The notes below the pieces were generated by a model. That model worked only from the letters and a program-made list of their open reading frames with translations, had not been told where the DNA came from and made no database searches. Shown here piece by piece: positions 42,710 through 51,931 of a stretch of DNA of 55,103 bases. The stretch lies in contig CAYVFC010000045.1 in NCBI GenBank assembly GCA_964450715.1, forward strand, positions 1 to 55,103, in the 5' to 3' direction. The DNA comes from CAYVFC01 sp964450715 (GTDB lineage: Bacteria > Myxococcota_A > Polyangia > Polyangiales > JAFGIB01). The position numbers were made by a program, and so were the translations under genes. Position 1 is the stretch's first letter, and the number at the start of each line of letters is the position of its first letter.

Positions 42710-43777
42710 TCACCCCCCGGCCGTCCGCTCCACGGCGTCGGTGACCTGCCAGCGGTACTCCGCCGGGGTCATACCGGTCCAGCGCTTGAACGCCCTGTGA
42801 AAGGAGACGTTGTCGGAGAACCCGAGCAGGAAGGCGACGTCTCGTACCGAACGCGACGGATCGCTGAGGTAGCGCTGCGCCAGCTGCTCGCGCAACTGCT
42901 CCACGATGTCGGCGTAGCGGACGTTCTCCTGCTTGAGTCGCCGGCGCAGGGTGGCGACGCTCATGCCGAGCGCCCGGGCCACGGTGCCCATGCCGATATC
43001 GCCGTGCGGCAGCCGGGCGGCGACGGCCGCCCGGGTCCGGTCGGCGACCGAGTCCTCTTGCTGCAGCTTCTGCAGCAGCTGGCGCACGTGCAGCTCGAAA
43101 GCCGCCGAAAGGCGCGAGTTGGCGCGTATCAACGGTGTATCCAGCCACTCGCGGCGCAGGACGATGGCATTGTACGGCGCGTTGAAGGTGACCGGGACGC
43201 CGAACACCCGCCGGTACTCGTCGAGATAGTCGGTAGGGCCGTGTACCAGCTGTATCTCGGTCGCCATGTCGACCCCGCCGGTATGACGTTCCACCTGGGT
43301 CATGAAGCCGGAGATGACGTAGTCGTTGATGGCCGGCGGCAGCAGCTCGGCCCCGGCCAGGTGCACGCCGAGCACGGCGCGATCGCCCCGCTCGACCAGC
43401 ACCAGCTCTCCGGAATCGCTCATCAGCCGCGCGTGGCGGGCGATGCAGCCGATAGCCTCGCGCGGGTTGCGGCAGCTGCGCGCGGCGTACTCCAGCGCGT
43501 CGAAGTCGCCGGACTCCAGCAGCTCTCCGGCGCGCAGTCCCAGGGCCGGGTCGCCGGACATCTCGATGGATCGCTGCATCAGGAAGGCCGCGTCGCCGAG
43601 CGAGAGGCGGGTGTCCGGATCGGCATACTGGGCCAGCCCGATACCCACTCTGGACAGGGAGGCCAGGCCCCGCGGGTAACGGCCGATCAGGCGCGCGAAG
43701 GGCCAGACGAAGCGTATCGACACCTGCGTGCGTTTGAGTCCGGAGCGGGTCATCGCGTGTATGCCAGCGAAGGCCAT
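42710..43777 (-). CDS. AraC-family transcriptional regulator
   Basis: 355 residues from ATG 43777 with AGGG upstream. N-terminal ligand-binding-like region (about 20-230) of the arabinose-binding type found in OruR/GadX-like regulators, and C-terminal AraC HTH (about 255-350) with two helix-turn-helix units, including GMGTVARALGMSVATLRRRL and DVAFLLGFSDNVSFHRAFKRWTG (shown in parts: RALGMSVATLRRRL, FLLGFSDNVSFHRAF). Divergent from the glycosyltransferase gene across 317 bp. Regulates neighbouring or own gene; the target is not visible. Confidence 0.87.
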   Translation of the reverse strand: MAFAGIHAMTRSGLKRTQVSIRFVWPFARLIGRYPRGLASLSRVGIGLAQYADPDTRLSLGDAAFLMQRSIEMSGDPALGLRAGELLESGDFDALEYAARSCRNPREAIGCIARHARLMSDSGELVLVERGDRAVLGVHLAGAELLPPAINDYVISGFMTQVERHTGGVDMATEIQLVHGPTDYLDEYRRVFGVPVTFNAPYNAIVLRREWLDTPLIRANSRLSAAFELHVRQLLQKLQQEDSVADRTRAAVAARLPHGDIGMGTVARALGMSVATLRRRLKQENVRYADIVEQLREQLAQRYLSDPSRSVRDVAFLLGFSDNVSFHRAFKRWTGMTPAEYRWQVTDAVERTAGG

Positions 43778-44094
43778 TCTAGCCCTAAAACAAGCGAACG
43801 CATCTACTGCGAGCGCCCGCGACCGCGACCGATCGCGGCGCGGGACGCGGTCCCTGGCAGGGCCGTCCGCGATCGTCCTCATCCGGGCCGCGAAGCGCAA
43901 AAGACAATTTTTTTGAGCGCCGCTGTCAATCCGGATCGGACGGCTCCAGGGCATTAATGGACGCGAAGGAGAGACCGCCGGGCCTGTCCCGCCGGAAACC
44001 TTCCGCCGCTCCCGATACCAGGACTCCGCACGCTTCCGCTCGTTCGCCAATTCGCCTCGGAACAGCCGCGTGAGGCCAGAAGACGAGGAAGAAA
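43778..44094. other. Divergent intergenic region between AraC regulator and GT4
   Basis: A run of seven T's lies at about 43907-43914 and a GAGGAAGAAA ribosome-binding sequence precedes ATG 44095. I find no convincing -35/-10 pair or tandem operator by eye. It probably contains the promoters of both divergent genes. Nothing else recognised. Confidence 0.5.
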
Positions 44095-45414
44095 ATGCCC
44101 GACAACCCTTTGCGCGTCTGCCTGCTGACCTACCGGGGAAATCCCACCTCGGGCGGACAGGGAATATACGTCCGCCTGCTCAGCAAACAGCTGGTCGCAC
44201 TCGGTCACCAGGTGGACGTCTGGAGCGGGCCGCCCTACCCCGAGCTGCTGCCCGGCGTGAACCTGGTCAAGGTACCCAGCCTCGACCTCTGGAACGAGGC
44301 GGCGCCGTTTCGTAGACCCGACCTGAGCGAGCTCAGAGACCCCATCAACCGCAGCGAATGGGCGCGAACCGTGCTGGGCGGCTTTCCCGAGCCGCTGACC
44401 TTTTCCCGGCGGGTGGCCTCGACCCTGGGCAAGACAGGGACTCAGAGCTACGACATCGTGCACGACAACCAGTGCCTGGGACCGGGGCTGCTGGCGCTGC
44501 GGGAGAAGCTGCCGACCGTGGCTACCATCCACCATCCCATTACGGTGGATCGCCAGATCGCCTTGCGGACGGCCGAGAGCTTGCGGCGTCGCTACGCGCT
44601 ATGGCGCTGGTACGGCTTCGTCGATACCCAGATCGAGGTGTCGCGCCAGCTCGACCTGGTGCTGACCGTATCCGAGGCCTCGTTGCGCGATCTGGAACGG
44701 GAGTTCGGCATCCGGCCGCAGGCCATGCGGGTGGTGGGCAACGGCATCGATCTGGACGTCTTCCGGCCGATACCCGAAGTGCCGCGAGCAGACAACCGGC
44801 TGATCGCCACCATCTCGGCCCGCGCGCCGCTCAAGGGCTTCCGTTACCTGCTGGGCGCCATGGTCCTCATCCGGCGCGCGCGTCCGGAGGTCACACTCAC
44901 GGTGGTGGGCGCACCGAGCCGGGGCAGAGCCCGCCGTATCGCCGAGCTCGGTCTGCAGGGATCGATCTTCTTCACCGGCCGGATCGACGCCGACGAGATC
45001 GCGCGGACCTATGCCCGCTCGACGGTCGCGGTGGTGCCCTCGCTCTACGAGGGCTTCGGCTTCCCGGCCGGCGAAGCCATGGCCTGTCGCGTGCCCGTGG
45101 TCTCGACCTGGGCCGGTGCCTTGCCCGAGGTAGTGGGCGCGGACGGCAAGGCCGGGCTGCTGGTCAAGCCCCGCAGCGCCGAGAGCCTAGCCCGCGCCGT
45201 CCTCGCGCTTCTCAACGACCCAGTCCGCCGGGCGGCCATGGGCGAGGCGGGCCGCCATCGCGTGCTCTCGCTCTTCACCTGGCGCCGGACGGCCGAACGC
45301 ACGGTGGCGGCCTACCGGGAGGCCATCGCCGCGCACGAGCTACGGCGCCGATACCGCGACCGGGTCTACCGGCTACCCGCCGGACCGCAATACCGGTTAC
45401 AGCAAGTATCCTAA
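44095..45414 (+). CDS. Glycosyltransferase family 4 (GT-B fold)
   Basis: 439 residues; ATG 44095 with GAGGAAGAAA upstream. N-terminal domain with GGQGIYVRLLSKQLVALGHQVDVWSG (in parts: GGQGIYVRLL, LGHQVDVWSG) and C-terminal domain with VPSLYEGFGFPAGEAMA, the E-x7-E nucleotide-sugar binding motif, and GNGIDLDVFRP. Transfers a sugar from a nucleotide donor to a glycan or lipid acceptor at the cytoplasmic face. Single gene, 91 bp before the transglycosylase; acceptor unknown. Confidence 0.9.
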   Translation: MPDNPLRVCLLTYRGNPTSGGQGIYVRLLSKQLVALGHQVDVWSGPPYPELLPGVNLVKVPSLDLWNEAAPFRRPDLSELRDPINRSEWARTVLGGFPEPLTFSRRVASTLGKTGTQSYDIVHDNQCLGPGLLALREKLPTVATIHHPITVDRQIALRTAESLRRRYALWRWYGFVDTQIEVSRQLDLVLTVSEASLRDLEREFGIRPQAMRVVGNGIDLDVFRPIPEVPRADNRLIATISARAPLKGFRYLLGAMVLIRRARPEVTLTVVGAPSRGRARRIAELGLQGSIFFTGRIDADEIARTYARSTVAVVPSLYEGFGFPAGEAMACRVPVVSTWAGALPEVVGADGKAGLLVKPRSAESLARAVLALLNDPVRRAAMGEAGRHRVLSLFTWRRTAERTVAAYREAIAAHELRRRYRDRVYRLPAGPQYRLQQVS

Positions 45415-45505
45415 TCCCACCGCTCGCCCTTTACCCTGCCGTTCCCCTTCGCGGCGCTGACCGGTTTTGGCCGACAACAGGAGGCGAGGGTGGGGGAGAG
45501 CGAAA

Positions 45506-46306
45506 ATGGCGCCAGGCCGAGCGGGACGGTATAATTCGACGGTGCGCGCTAGGCCCCGGAGTCACCGAGCAGAAGCGACGGCGAGAAGCCAAGGTGCGCT
45601 TTGGACCGCGCTCGCCTGGGGCGCGCTCTCGCTGCCGGGCAGCGCCTGCGGAGGGGCTGATACGAGCTATCCGCCGCCGCGCAACGCCGCCGGCAGCCCG
45701 GAGAGCGAACGCGCGCAGAGGCACGGGGAAGCCGGCTCGCGGACCGCGACTAACAAAAACATCGACGCTTCTTACGATCGGCAACCGCAGCAGGCGCGGC
45801 GACCGCCGCCGGTTCGGCACAAGCCGCAGCCGCGCTACTCGCCGCCGGAGGATCCGCTGCCGCCCTGGAGCCGCGAGGAGCTGGAGCGCATCTACGACGT
45901 GCAGAGCGCCGTGCGGGAAGCTTCGCGGGCCAACCGCATCCCGGTGGCGCTGATCAACGGCATCATCTGGGTGGAGAGCCGTTTCCGGGTCAAGGCGAGG
46001 GGCAACAAAGGGCCGCGCGGCCTGATGCAGATCATGCCCCGGACCGGCCGCTGGCTGGCGCAAGAGCTGGGGCGCGCCTACCGGCCCTATGATTTCCGTT
46101 TCAACATCCACGCCGGCACCTATTACTTCGCCCGGATGCTGAAACGGTTCGAGGGAAACGTGGCGCTCGCCCTGGCCGCGTACAACGCCGGACCCGGTAC
46201 GGTCGACAAGTGGCTGCGAAAAAAACGCAACCTTCCGGACGAGACCCGCGCCTACGTGAACAAGGTGCTCTCCGCCGCGGATGCCTTTCGCATCCGGGGG
46301 ATCTAA
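45506..46306 (+). CDS. Lytic transglycosylase (SLT domain)
   Basis: 266 residues from ATG 45506, preceded by GGGGGAGAGCG; GTG 45541 is also possible. A signal region ends in LPGSAC, suggesting a lipoprotein, then an Arg/Pro-rich linker. SLT domain about 130-260, with catalytic Glu in WVESRF and the motifs GPRGLMQIMP and ALAAYNAGPG. Cleaves peptidoglycan glycan strands to give anhydromuramoyl products. Downstream on the opposite strand lies the PilZ protein, 12 bp away between stops. Confidence 0.9.
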   Translation: MAPGRAGRYNSTVRARPRSHRAEATARSQGALWTALAWGALSLPGSACGGADTSYPPPRNAAGSPESERAQRHGEAGSRTATNKNIDASYDRQPQQARRPPPVRHKPQPRYSPPEDPLPPWSREELERIYDVQSAVREASRANRIPVALINGIIWVESRFRVKARGNKGPRGLMQIMPRTGRWLAQELGRAYRPYDFRFNIHAGTYYFARMLKRFEGNVALALAAYNAGPGTVDKWLRKKRNLPDETRAYVNKVLSAADAFRIRGI

Positions 46307-46318
46307 CCCCTTCCGCTC

Positions 46319-48307
46319 CTACCCGCTCTCCGCGATGGAGATGTGCAGCGAGGACCCCACTGCCGATACCCGGTAGGCGGGCGAGGCGCCCTTGGCGAAA
46401 CGTACGGTCAGCGCTGCGTGATCGCCCTTGTTCAGGATGAGCGAGCGGCGAACCAGCGGGTGGGTGGCGGCGATGGGACCTGCGGGATCAAAGGAGAGGC
46501 TGCCGGGAATGATGACCGTGAATCCGCCCGGGTCGGGGGTGCCTCGCAGCTGCTCGATCTTGCGGCTCATGCGCAACATGTAGTTGCGGCCGCCGTTGAG
46601 CTTCCTGGAGCCGAAGACCGGTCCCCGCGCCTTGCCCGCCGCCCGCCTCGACTCGGGGGCACCCTTCTCCTCGGCTGCGGCCGCCGTCGCTGCCGCCTCG
46701 TCCTGGGCAGAGGCGGCCGGCGCGGGCTGGTCGGCGGATGCGGGCGCCTCGACGGCTTCCGGCCTGACGCCGTTCACCTCGCCCGCGGAAGCGATCGATT
46801 TATTCTCGGTATGCGGAACTCGTTCCTTCACCGTCGGCTCAGAAGGCGGCGCGGTCTCGCTCTCGACTCGCTGCTCGGTCCGCGCCTCGGCATCGACCGG
46901 CCGGTGCAGCGGGATGGCTGCATCTCCCGACCACCAGGTGCCGAAACCGTAGGCGGCCAGCAGTCCCCCGCCGATTGCCAGCGCGGGTAGAAGAAGCGCC
47001 CTGCCGACGGAAAACGTGCGCTGCTTCCAGGATCGGCCGCGACTGCTCTCGGATCGCTCGCTTTGCGCGACAAAGGCGGTGGTCCTGCGCCTGCGCTGAA
47101 ACGGGCGCGGAAGCCTGAACGCGCGCGCGCCGGAGAGCAGCAGCGGAAGCACGCGCTTTTGCCAGAAGCTCCGGGTCGCCTCGCGGGCGCCCGACGCGCC
47201 GAGGAAAAGAGCGGGCAGGGTCTGCTCGCGAAGCCGAGAAGAGAGCGTTCCCGCTACCGGAAGCAAGGTCGCCTTCAGCCACGCCAGCGCGTCCAGGCAG
47301 TGTCGCAGGTAGACGCGGGCAGACGCTCGCAGCGAGCTCAGGTGGTCTGCCGGCCAAGGGTCGTCCTCTTCGCCCTCTCCGAGCGCGAACAAGTCCCGCG
47401 AGCTGCTCGCGGTCCCGCTCTCGGCCGGCTGCTGCGCCGAGCGCACGGGCTCGGGCTCGGGCGCTCCGATTTCCGACGGCAGACGCTCGGGCTTCTCGAA
47501 TGAAGCGATGACCGGTTCCCAGCTGGCGAGGCCCTCGTCGTCGGGCTCGGCCTCGGGCTCGGAAGCACAAGCGGCCGCAGCCTCGGGCTCGGGCGGAAGC
47601 GCGGCGGTCCGCTCGGCATCGAGCGGAAGCGCGCCCTCAATCGCCTCGACCGGCTCGGCGACGACGGCGTCCTCCGGCTCCCGGTCCTGATGGCGTACGG
47701 TGATCACCAGCTTGGGAGTGTCGTCCTCCACGAGCAACTGTACGTCGGCAATGGTGCCCCGCCTGGGCTGCCCTCCGGGGTGCCGCGCCGAGACGCCGCG
47801 CTCGATGCGTAACAGCGACAGCTCCTGCTCGAAGGTCGTCATGCCGTCGATGCTGCGGGTGATGCGGGCCGCGATGGGGGTGGGAACGCCGTCCAGGTAC
47901 AGTTGCGAAACCGAGTCGTCGGTACCAGCGTCCACCTCGCGGCCGAGCGGCGACGGCTCCGGCTCGATGCCGCTCTCGCGCAGCATGGCGGCGATGAGCT
48001 CCTCGGTCCGCTCGTCGACGTCGAGAAAACGCAGGCCGAACTCCCCCTTGCGGTCCCCCTCCAGATGGGCCCAGACCACGGTGCCCAGCACCTCGACGCT
48101 CTGTCCGCCGTCGTTGCCCTCGAAGCGACAGATAAACGATGTGCCCACCTCGGGCAGGCAGGAAGCGCGCACGGCCGCGCCGCCGGGGCTCAGGTCCACG
48201 CAATCCGCCTCAAAGGGCTCCTCGAAGTCCTCGTGCACCAGCTCGACGGAGCTGTCGGTATTGATCCGGCAGTGACGGTCGTTTCTCCGGTCTACGAAAA
48301 TTTCCAT
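46319..48307 (-). CDS. Membrane-anchored PilZ protein with C-terminal extracytoplasmic domain
   Basis: 662 residues from ATG 48307 with GGAGGGAGG upstream; longer starts lack support. PilZ domain about 1-110, with the c-di-GMP binding pieces R-x3-R-type (DRRNDRHCR) and DLSPGG. A second beta-rich part (about 130-190, FEQELSLLRIERG) and a long Ala/Glu/Pro linker follow. One membrane segment at about 445-470 (LLLPALAIGGGLLAAYGFG), another low-complexity linker, and a C-terminal domain (about 560-662) resembling AMIN-like modules. PilZ would be cytoplasmic and the tail periplasmic, coupling c-di-GMP to the envelope. A plausible effector for the WspR-type cyclase; this is inference. Confidence 0.8.
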   Translation of the reverse strand: MEIFVDRRNDRHCRINTDSSVELVHEDFEEPFEADCVDLSPGGAAVRASCLPEVGTSFICRFEGNDGGQSVEVLGTVVWAHLEGDRKGEFGLRFLDVDERTEELIAAMLRESGIEPEPSPLGREVDAGTDDSVSQLYLDGVPTPIAARITRSIDGMTTFEQELSLLRIERGVSARHPGGQPRRGTIADVQLLVEDDTPKLVITVRHQDREPEDAVVAEPVEAIEGALPLDAERTAALPPEPEAAAACASEPEAEPDDEGLASWEPVIASFEKPERLPSEIGAPEPEPVRSAQQPAESGTASSSRDLFALGEGEEDDPWPADHLSSLRASARVYLRHCLDALAWLKATLLPVAGTLSSRLREQTLPALFLGASGAREATRSFWQKRVLPLLLSGARAFRLPRPFQRRRRTTAFVAQSERSESSRGRSWKQRTFSVGRALLLPALAIGGGLLAAYGFGTWWSGDAAIPLHRPVDAEARTEQRVESETAPPSEPTVKERVPHTENKSIASAGEVNGVRPEAVEAPASADQPAPAASAQDEAAATAAAAEEKGAPESRRAAGKARGPVFGSRKLNGGRNYMLRMSRKIEQLRGTPDPGGFTVIIPGSLSFDPAGPIAATHPLVRRSLILNKGDHAALTVRFAKGASPAYRVSAVGSSLHISIAESG

Positions 48308-48467
48308 GGCCTCCCTCCGCCAGGGACAGGGGTGCTTTTCCAACATCTCCCAGAAGTCGCCGATCAGGTCCAATTTTGTGCATGCGGTTCCCCGGGGCCT
48401 GCACGCTGCCCCGACCGCGAATTGCGCGGGCCGAATCGCGCCCTGTCCCGAATCCGGCGCTGCCCGG

Positions 48468-48857
48468 TTATCGCTCCATTTTCGGCGGAATCGGGTAGTG
48501 CTGCTTCAGGTGGTCGTTGTGAAAGATGCCCAAGGCCTCGCGGTGGATGACCAGCTCCCGGAAGTACCCCCGCACGCGCGCCCGCTGCTGGTTGAAGGCG
48601 TCGACCAAGCGGTCCCGCTCCGCAGCGTCGAGCTGCTGCTCGATCCGCCTCTCGATGAGCTGTAGCTCGAGCAGCCCCAGGTCCACCTTATCGCAGGCCC
48701 GGCCCAGCGCCTGGGCCATCTCCTGCAGCAGCTCCTGCTCCAGGCTCTTCCGGTCCGGCATGACGTCGACCCGTGACCGCAGCCGTTCCAGGTAAGGGCT
48801 CTCGAACCCGGACTCGGTCAGGTTCCGGACCAGCGTTTTCCAGGGAGGCTCCCACAT
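48468..48857 (-). CDS. Small helical protein of unknown function
   Basis: 129 residues from ATG 48857; a longer in-frame start at 49070 exists, but GGGGAG lies upstream of 48857 and the extra leader looks unlike protein. Mostly helical: residues 28-95 have heptad-like Leu spacing (LEQELLQEMAQALGRACDKV). Ends HLKQHYPIPPKMER. No signal peptide or known motif. Downstream neighbour on the same strand is the PilZ gene (160 bp); possible relation only by proximity. Confidence 0.5.
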   Translation of the reverse strand: MWEPPWKTLVRNLTESGFESPYLERLRSRVDVMPDRKSLEQELLQEMAQALGRACDKVDLGLLELQLIERRIEQQLDAAERDRLVDAFNQQRARVRGYFRELVIHREALGIFHNDHLKQHYPIPPKMER

Positions 48858-49174
48858 GGTGATACCGCTCCCCGAAAGGGTTACCCGCCCCGGGCCGGGC
48901 CGCAACCGAAGCGGGTTCGGACGCGTCACCTTCGACGGTTGGGCACCCCAGAACGGCCACGGCGAACCGGTCCGCTCCTTGGGAATTCGCTCTTTAATAG
49001 CGTCAATAGCGTCGTCGTTACCGTCGACCCAGCGTAACCGGCTTGTTATCGAGGCGCCGACCACGCCCATCGTCTCTGCGGCCCCCTTTTCGCGCCTTCC
49101 CGCGCGGTTTTTTCCGTCTTTCTATCCATCTCCTGATAGCTTGATAAGGGTGGCCTTCTCGCCCCAAACGGGAA
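48858..49174. other. Divergent intergenic region
   Basis: The nonamer AATAGCGTC occurs twice in tandem near 49005-49022. Otherwise no palindrome, RNA or gene stands out. A GGGAA lies close to ATG 49175. Nothing further recognised. Confidence 0.45.
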
Positions 49175-50546
49175 ATGGACCGAGACTCTAGCTCTCCGAG
49201 GGAAGCGCCTGCTGGTAACGCGGAATACTACGTCGGCGTTGGCTCCGGGATCACCGCCACCACTTTCCTCTTTCTGTCACTCCTCGATGCCGCGCATTCG
49301 TTGTTGACCGGTCCCGACCGCTGCCTGTCGTTCGCGGATCGCACGATCGGGGTCGCATGGGGCCTGGGTACGGCTTCCCTGCTGGGCTTCGTTCTCGGCT
49401 TTGTCACCGGCGGCATCGTCCTTTTGACTTCCAGAATCAGAGCGATCTACGACGGCTGGATCGAGGCGCTGATCTACGGCTCGCTGACGACGGGGGTGAT
49501 CGTTCTTCTGGTTCAGCCGTGGGTTCACGCTAAATCGTCCATCTACTACGGGGCGATCGCGTTATTCTTCTTTCTATCCATCCCGGCGCTGCGCATCGCG
49601 CTCTGGCTCCATACCGACAGCAGTAGAGGAGCAGGTAGATACGCGTCGTCGCTTATGCTAGGCCTCGCGGTGTTGCTGTTCTGGCTCGACGCGAGTTTCT
49701 ATCTGCGGCTTTATGCAGGAATCCACAATGCGCTGGCCTTTCTAGCGGCATTGTCCGCCGGATTGGCGGTTTCTTGCTGGCGGATCGTTCTTCCTTTTCG
49801 CGTGTACGGTGCAGCGCCATTTGCTGCTCTGCTTACGTGTGTGTGGTGCGCGCTCGAGCTTCCCGCGGCACACACCCGCAAGACCTTCCTGCTCACGCGC
49901 ACGACGCTGATGTCCAAGACGATTCGCATCTGGTCCGCCGTGTTCGACCTCGACCGCGACGGGTTTTCCGAGTGGTTCATCGGAGGCGACTGCGGCGATC
50001 AATCCCGGCGCCGGCGATGCCCCGGATGACGGAGTCGACCAGAATTGCACCGGAAACGAGTCAGCGGTCTCCCGAAAACCGGTAACGGCATCGGCGGATA
50101 AATTGCCCAGCCCCAGACCGGATCTACTCATCATCGTCGTGGATACCCTGAGAACGGACCACGTCGCGAGAACAAAGAACATATCCCGGCTGATCAGGGA
50201 ATCCGTTTTCTTCACGCAGGCGTACGCGCAGTTCCCCTCGACAGTTGGTTCGTTGAACTCGTTTCTGAGCGGGAAATACCCGATAGCCAATGTCTTCCGC
50301 CGATCCGTGGAACCGACCTGGCGCCTCGAACGTTCCCTGATGGAAAACGGCTACCGGTGTTTCGCAGTCTCGGCGGAGGGGGTGACGCCGATCGGACCGC
50401 AGGGCATCACCAGTTTCAGGAGCGGTCTGGGCACCCGCGGTCCGAAGTCGATACGCGGGCAGATCGATCGGGTAGCCGAGCTTCTAGGTGAGGAGCACGA
50501 CGAGCCGCGCTTTGTCTGGTTTCATCTCATGACCCCCCACGTCTAA
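49175..50546 (+). pseudogene. Decayed membrane sulfatase gene (frameshift and truncation)
   Basis: The first frame (from ATG 49175) encodes six to seven membrane segments and then FDLDRDGFSEWFIGGDCGD before running into a Arg-rich tail and stop at 50029. From about 49998 another frame continues as INPGAGDAPDDGVDQNC, the natural continuation of the GGDCxD...NPGA-D-P-DGVDQNC segment, and then PRPDLLIIVVDTLRTDHV, a sulfatase/phosphonate-type N-terminus. That part stops at 50546 after FHLMTPHV, losing the remaining about 250 residues. A deletion or single-base event near 49997-50001 and C-terminal loss have killed a membrane-bound sulfatase of Myxococcota type. Confidence 0.82.
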
Positions 50547-50758
50547 GGTCCCCTCTGAATCTGAAGGCGGCGGTACCGTCTCATTCTGTACGTATGCGGC
50601 GAATTACAGTGCCGCTGTACATTTGTGTAGGACGCTTTTTATGACTCGGTCGGAGGCGAGTTGCCGCAATCCACATATAGCGGGAGCGTCGGTTCGGAGG
50701 GACGCTTTCGGCCCGAAGTAATGCTTGTGATATATTTTCTGCGTCGGAGGAACCCGGA
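50547..50758. other. Short intergenic region after sulfatase pseudogene
   Basis: About 210 bases, of noticeably lower GC than the genes. I looked for remnants of the missing sulfatase C-terminus in all frames by eye and found none. GTCGGAGG at the end serves ATG 50759. Confidence 0.45.
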
Positions 50759-51538
50759 ATGAAACACCTCGCAATCGTCATCGTCGCGGCGGTTTTCCTG
50801 GCTGGAAACGCCTCGGCCCAGCAGAAGAAGACCTACGAGTTCAAGGAGAACAAATCGGGCACGCCCGGGCAGTCGCGCGGCGTGAATGAGTCCAAGATCG
50901 AGCCCACCCGCACCGAAGCCGCGCTCAAATTCACGGTCGTGAAAAAGGACAAGGGGCCCATTCAGGGCGTGGTCATATCCCTCACCGGAAAGGACGGCAG
51001 GAAGTTTTATACTGAGGAGACCGACGCCAAGGGCTATGCCGAGGTGCTGGTCCCGGTGGGACAGACCTACGACCTGGTTTACCTGAGTCTCGGCCGCCGG
51101 GACATCGCAGCCCGGGTGCCGGTAAGCGACAAACCCAGGCAGACCATCAGATTGACCCTGCGCTACAAGCGCTATGTCCCGCCCGCCCCGGACAGGCCTC
51201 CGCCGCGCTTCGTGCTGAAGGACGTGGAGTTCGACACGGGCAAGGCGACCATCCGTAAGGAGTCCTATCCGCGGCTCGACAGCGTGGTCGAGTACATGAC
51301 CCATAAGAAGTCCGCGCGCATCGAGATCTCGGGCCATACCGACAACGTCGGCAAGCCGGAAAAGAACAAGAAACTGTCCGAGAAGCGGGCCCAGGCCTGC
51401 CGCGACTACCTGATCTCCAAGGGCGTCGCCGGCGACCGCATCGTCGCCATCGGCTACGGCGACGAGCTTCCCATCGCCTCCAACGACACCGCGGCGGGCC
51501 GCCAGAAGAACCGCCGCATCGAGGCCACCGAGCTTTAG
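50759..51538 (+). CDS. OmpA-family peptidoglycan-associated protein
   Basis: 259 residues; ATG 50759 after CGGAGG. Signal peptide ending ASA-QQ. Residues 55-145 form a carboxypeptidase-regulatory-like beta-sandwich (IQGVVISLTGKDG). OmpA C-terminal domain 148-258: VEFDTGKATIRKES, the conserved ISGHTDNVGKPEKN and LSEKRAQACRDYL, GYGDELPIASN and RRIE (Asp/Arg that grip diaminopimelate). Anchors envelope to peptidoglycan. The stop codon lies at the very edge of the 215-bp family A repeat. Confidence 0.9.
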   Translation: MKHLAIVIVAAVFLAGNASAQQKKTYEFKENKSGTPGQSRGVNESKIEPTRTEAALKFTVVKKDKGPIQGVVISLTGKDGRKFYTEETDAKGYAEVLVPVGQTYDLVYLSLGRRDIAARVPVSDKPRQTIRLTLRYKRYVPPAPDRPPPRFVLKDVEFDTGKATIRKESYPRLDSVVEYMTHKKSARIEISGHTDNVGKPEKNKKLSEKRAQACRDYLISKGVAGDRIVAIGYGDELPIASNDTAAGRQKNRRIEATEL

Positions 51539-51752
51539 GACTCACCGCAAAAAATCGATGCGAGACCGGGCGCGCCGCCGGAGCGCAATCGCGAGCGCGC
51601 CCGGAGGAAAAGCCGCAGAGTTCTCTGCCTGCGGTCGAGAGCGCTATTTCGAGGGTTTTTCCGAGGACGAAAGCCGCCAGGGCGCCCGTCCGCGCGGCCG
51701 CAACCGGATCGTCTATTTTGCGGTGCCTCCTTAACTATTTTGCGGTGAGTCC
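51538..51752. repeat. MITE-like element of family A with 15-bp inverted ends
   Basis: Bounded by GGACTCACCGCAAAA (51538-51552) and its exact complement TTTTGCGGTGAGTCC (51738-51752), 215 bp apart end to end. The inner 51538-51647 is about 90 percent identical, in reverse orientation, to window positions 1-108. An internal near copy of the end, CTATTTTGCGGTGCCTCC at 51712-51730, suggests a partial end duplication. No ORF. Located between the OmpA and FHA genes. Confidence 0.8.
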
Positions 51753-51889
51753 GTAGGAGGCCGAAAGCTTGACCTGAGGGCGCCGGCTGACCAGTCTGGA
51801 GCGGCGTATGGGCTTGCGTCTGACGGTCCTCTCGTCCGGCGAGCGAACGCTTGACCTGAGGGCGCCGGCTGACCAGTCTGGAGCGGCGT
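51539..51889. other. Intergenic region consisting of repeats
   Basis: Between the OmpA and FHA genes the sequence is almost entirely the 215-bp family A element and the first copy of the 82-bp duplication. No independent gene is seen apart from the out-of-frame short ORF opened by the duplicated start. Confidence 0.65.
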
Positions 51890-51931
51890 ATGGGCTTGCG
51901 TCTGACGGTCCTCTCGTCCGGCGAGCGAACG
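51768..51931 (+). repeat. Perfect 82-bp tandem duplication over the FHA gene start
   Basis: Two identical 82-bp copies (51768-51849 and 51850-51931), each with CTGGAGCGGCGT followed by ATGGGC. Because 82 is not a multiple of 3, only the second ATG (51890) is in frame with the FHA protein; the first opens an out-of-frame 100-codon ORF from 51808 to 52110. No mismatch between copies, so the duplication is recent or an assembly artefact. Confidence 0.9.

Noticed and set aside
50547..50758. Remnant of the missing sulfatase C-terminus
   Set aside because: Reading all frames by eye gives no sulfatase-like motif; the region is simply intergenic.
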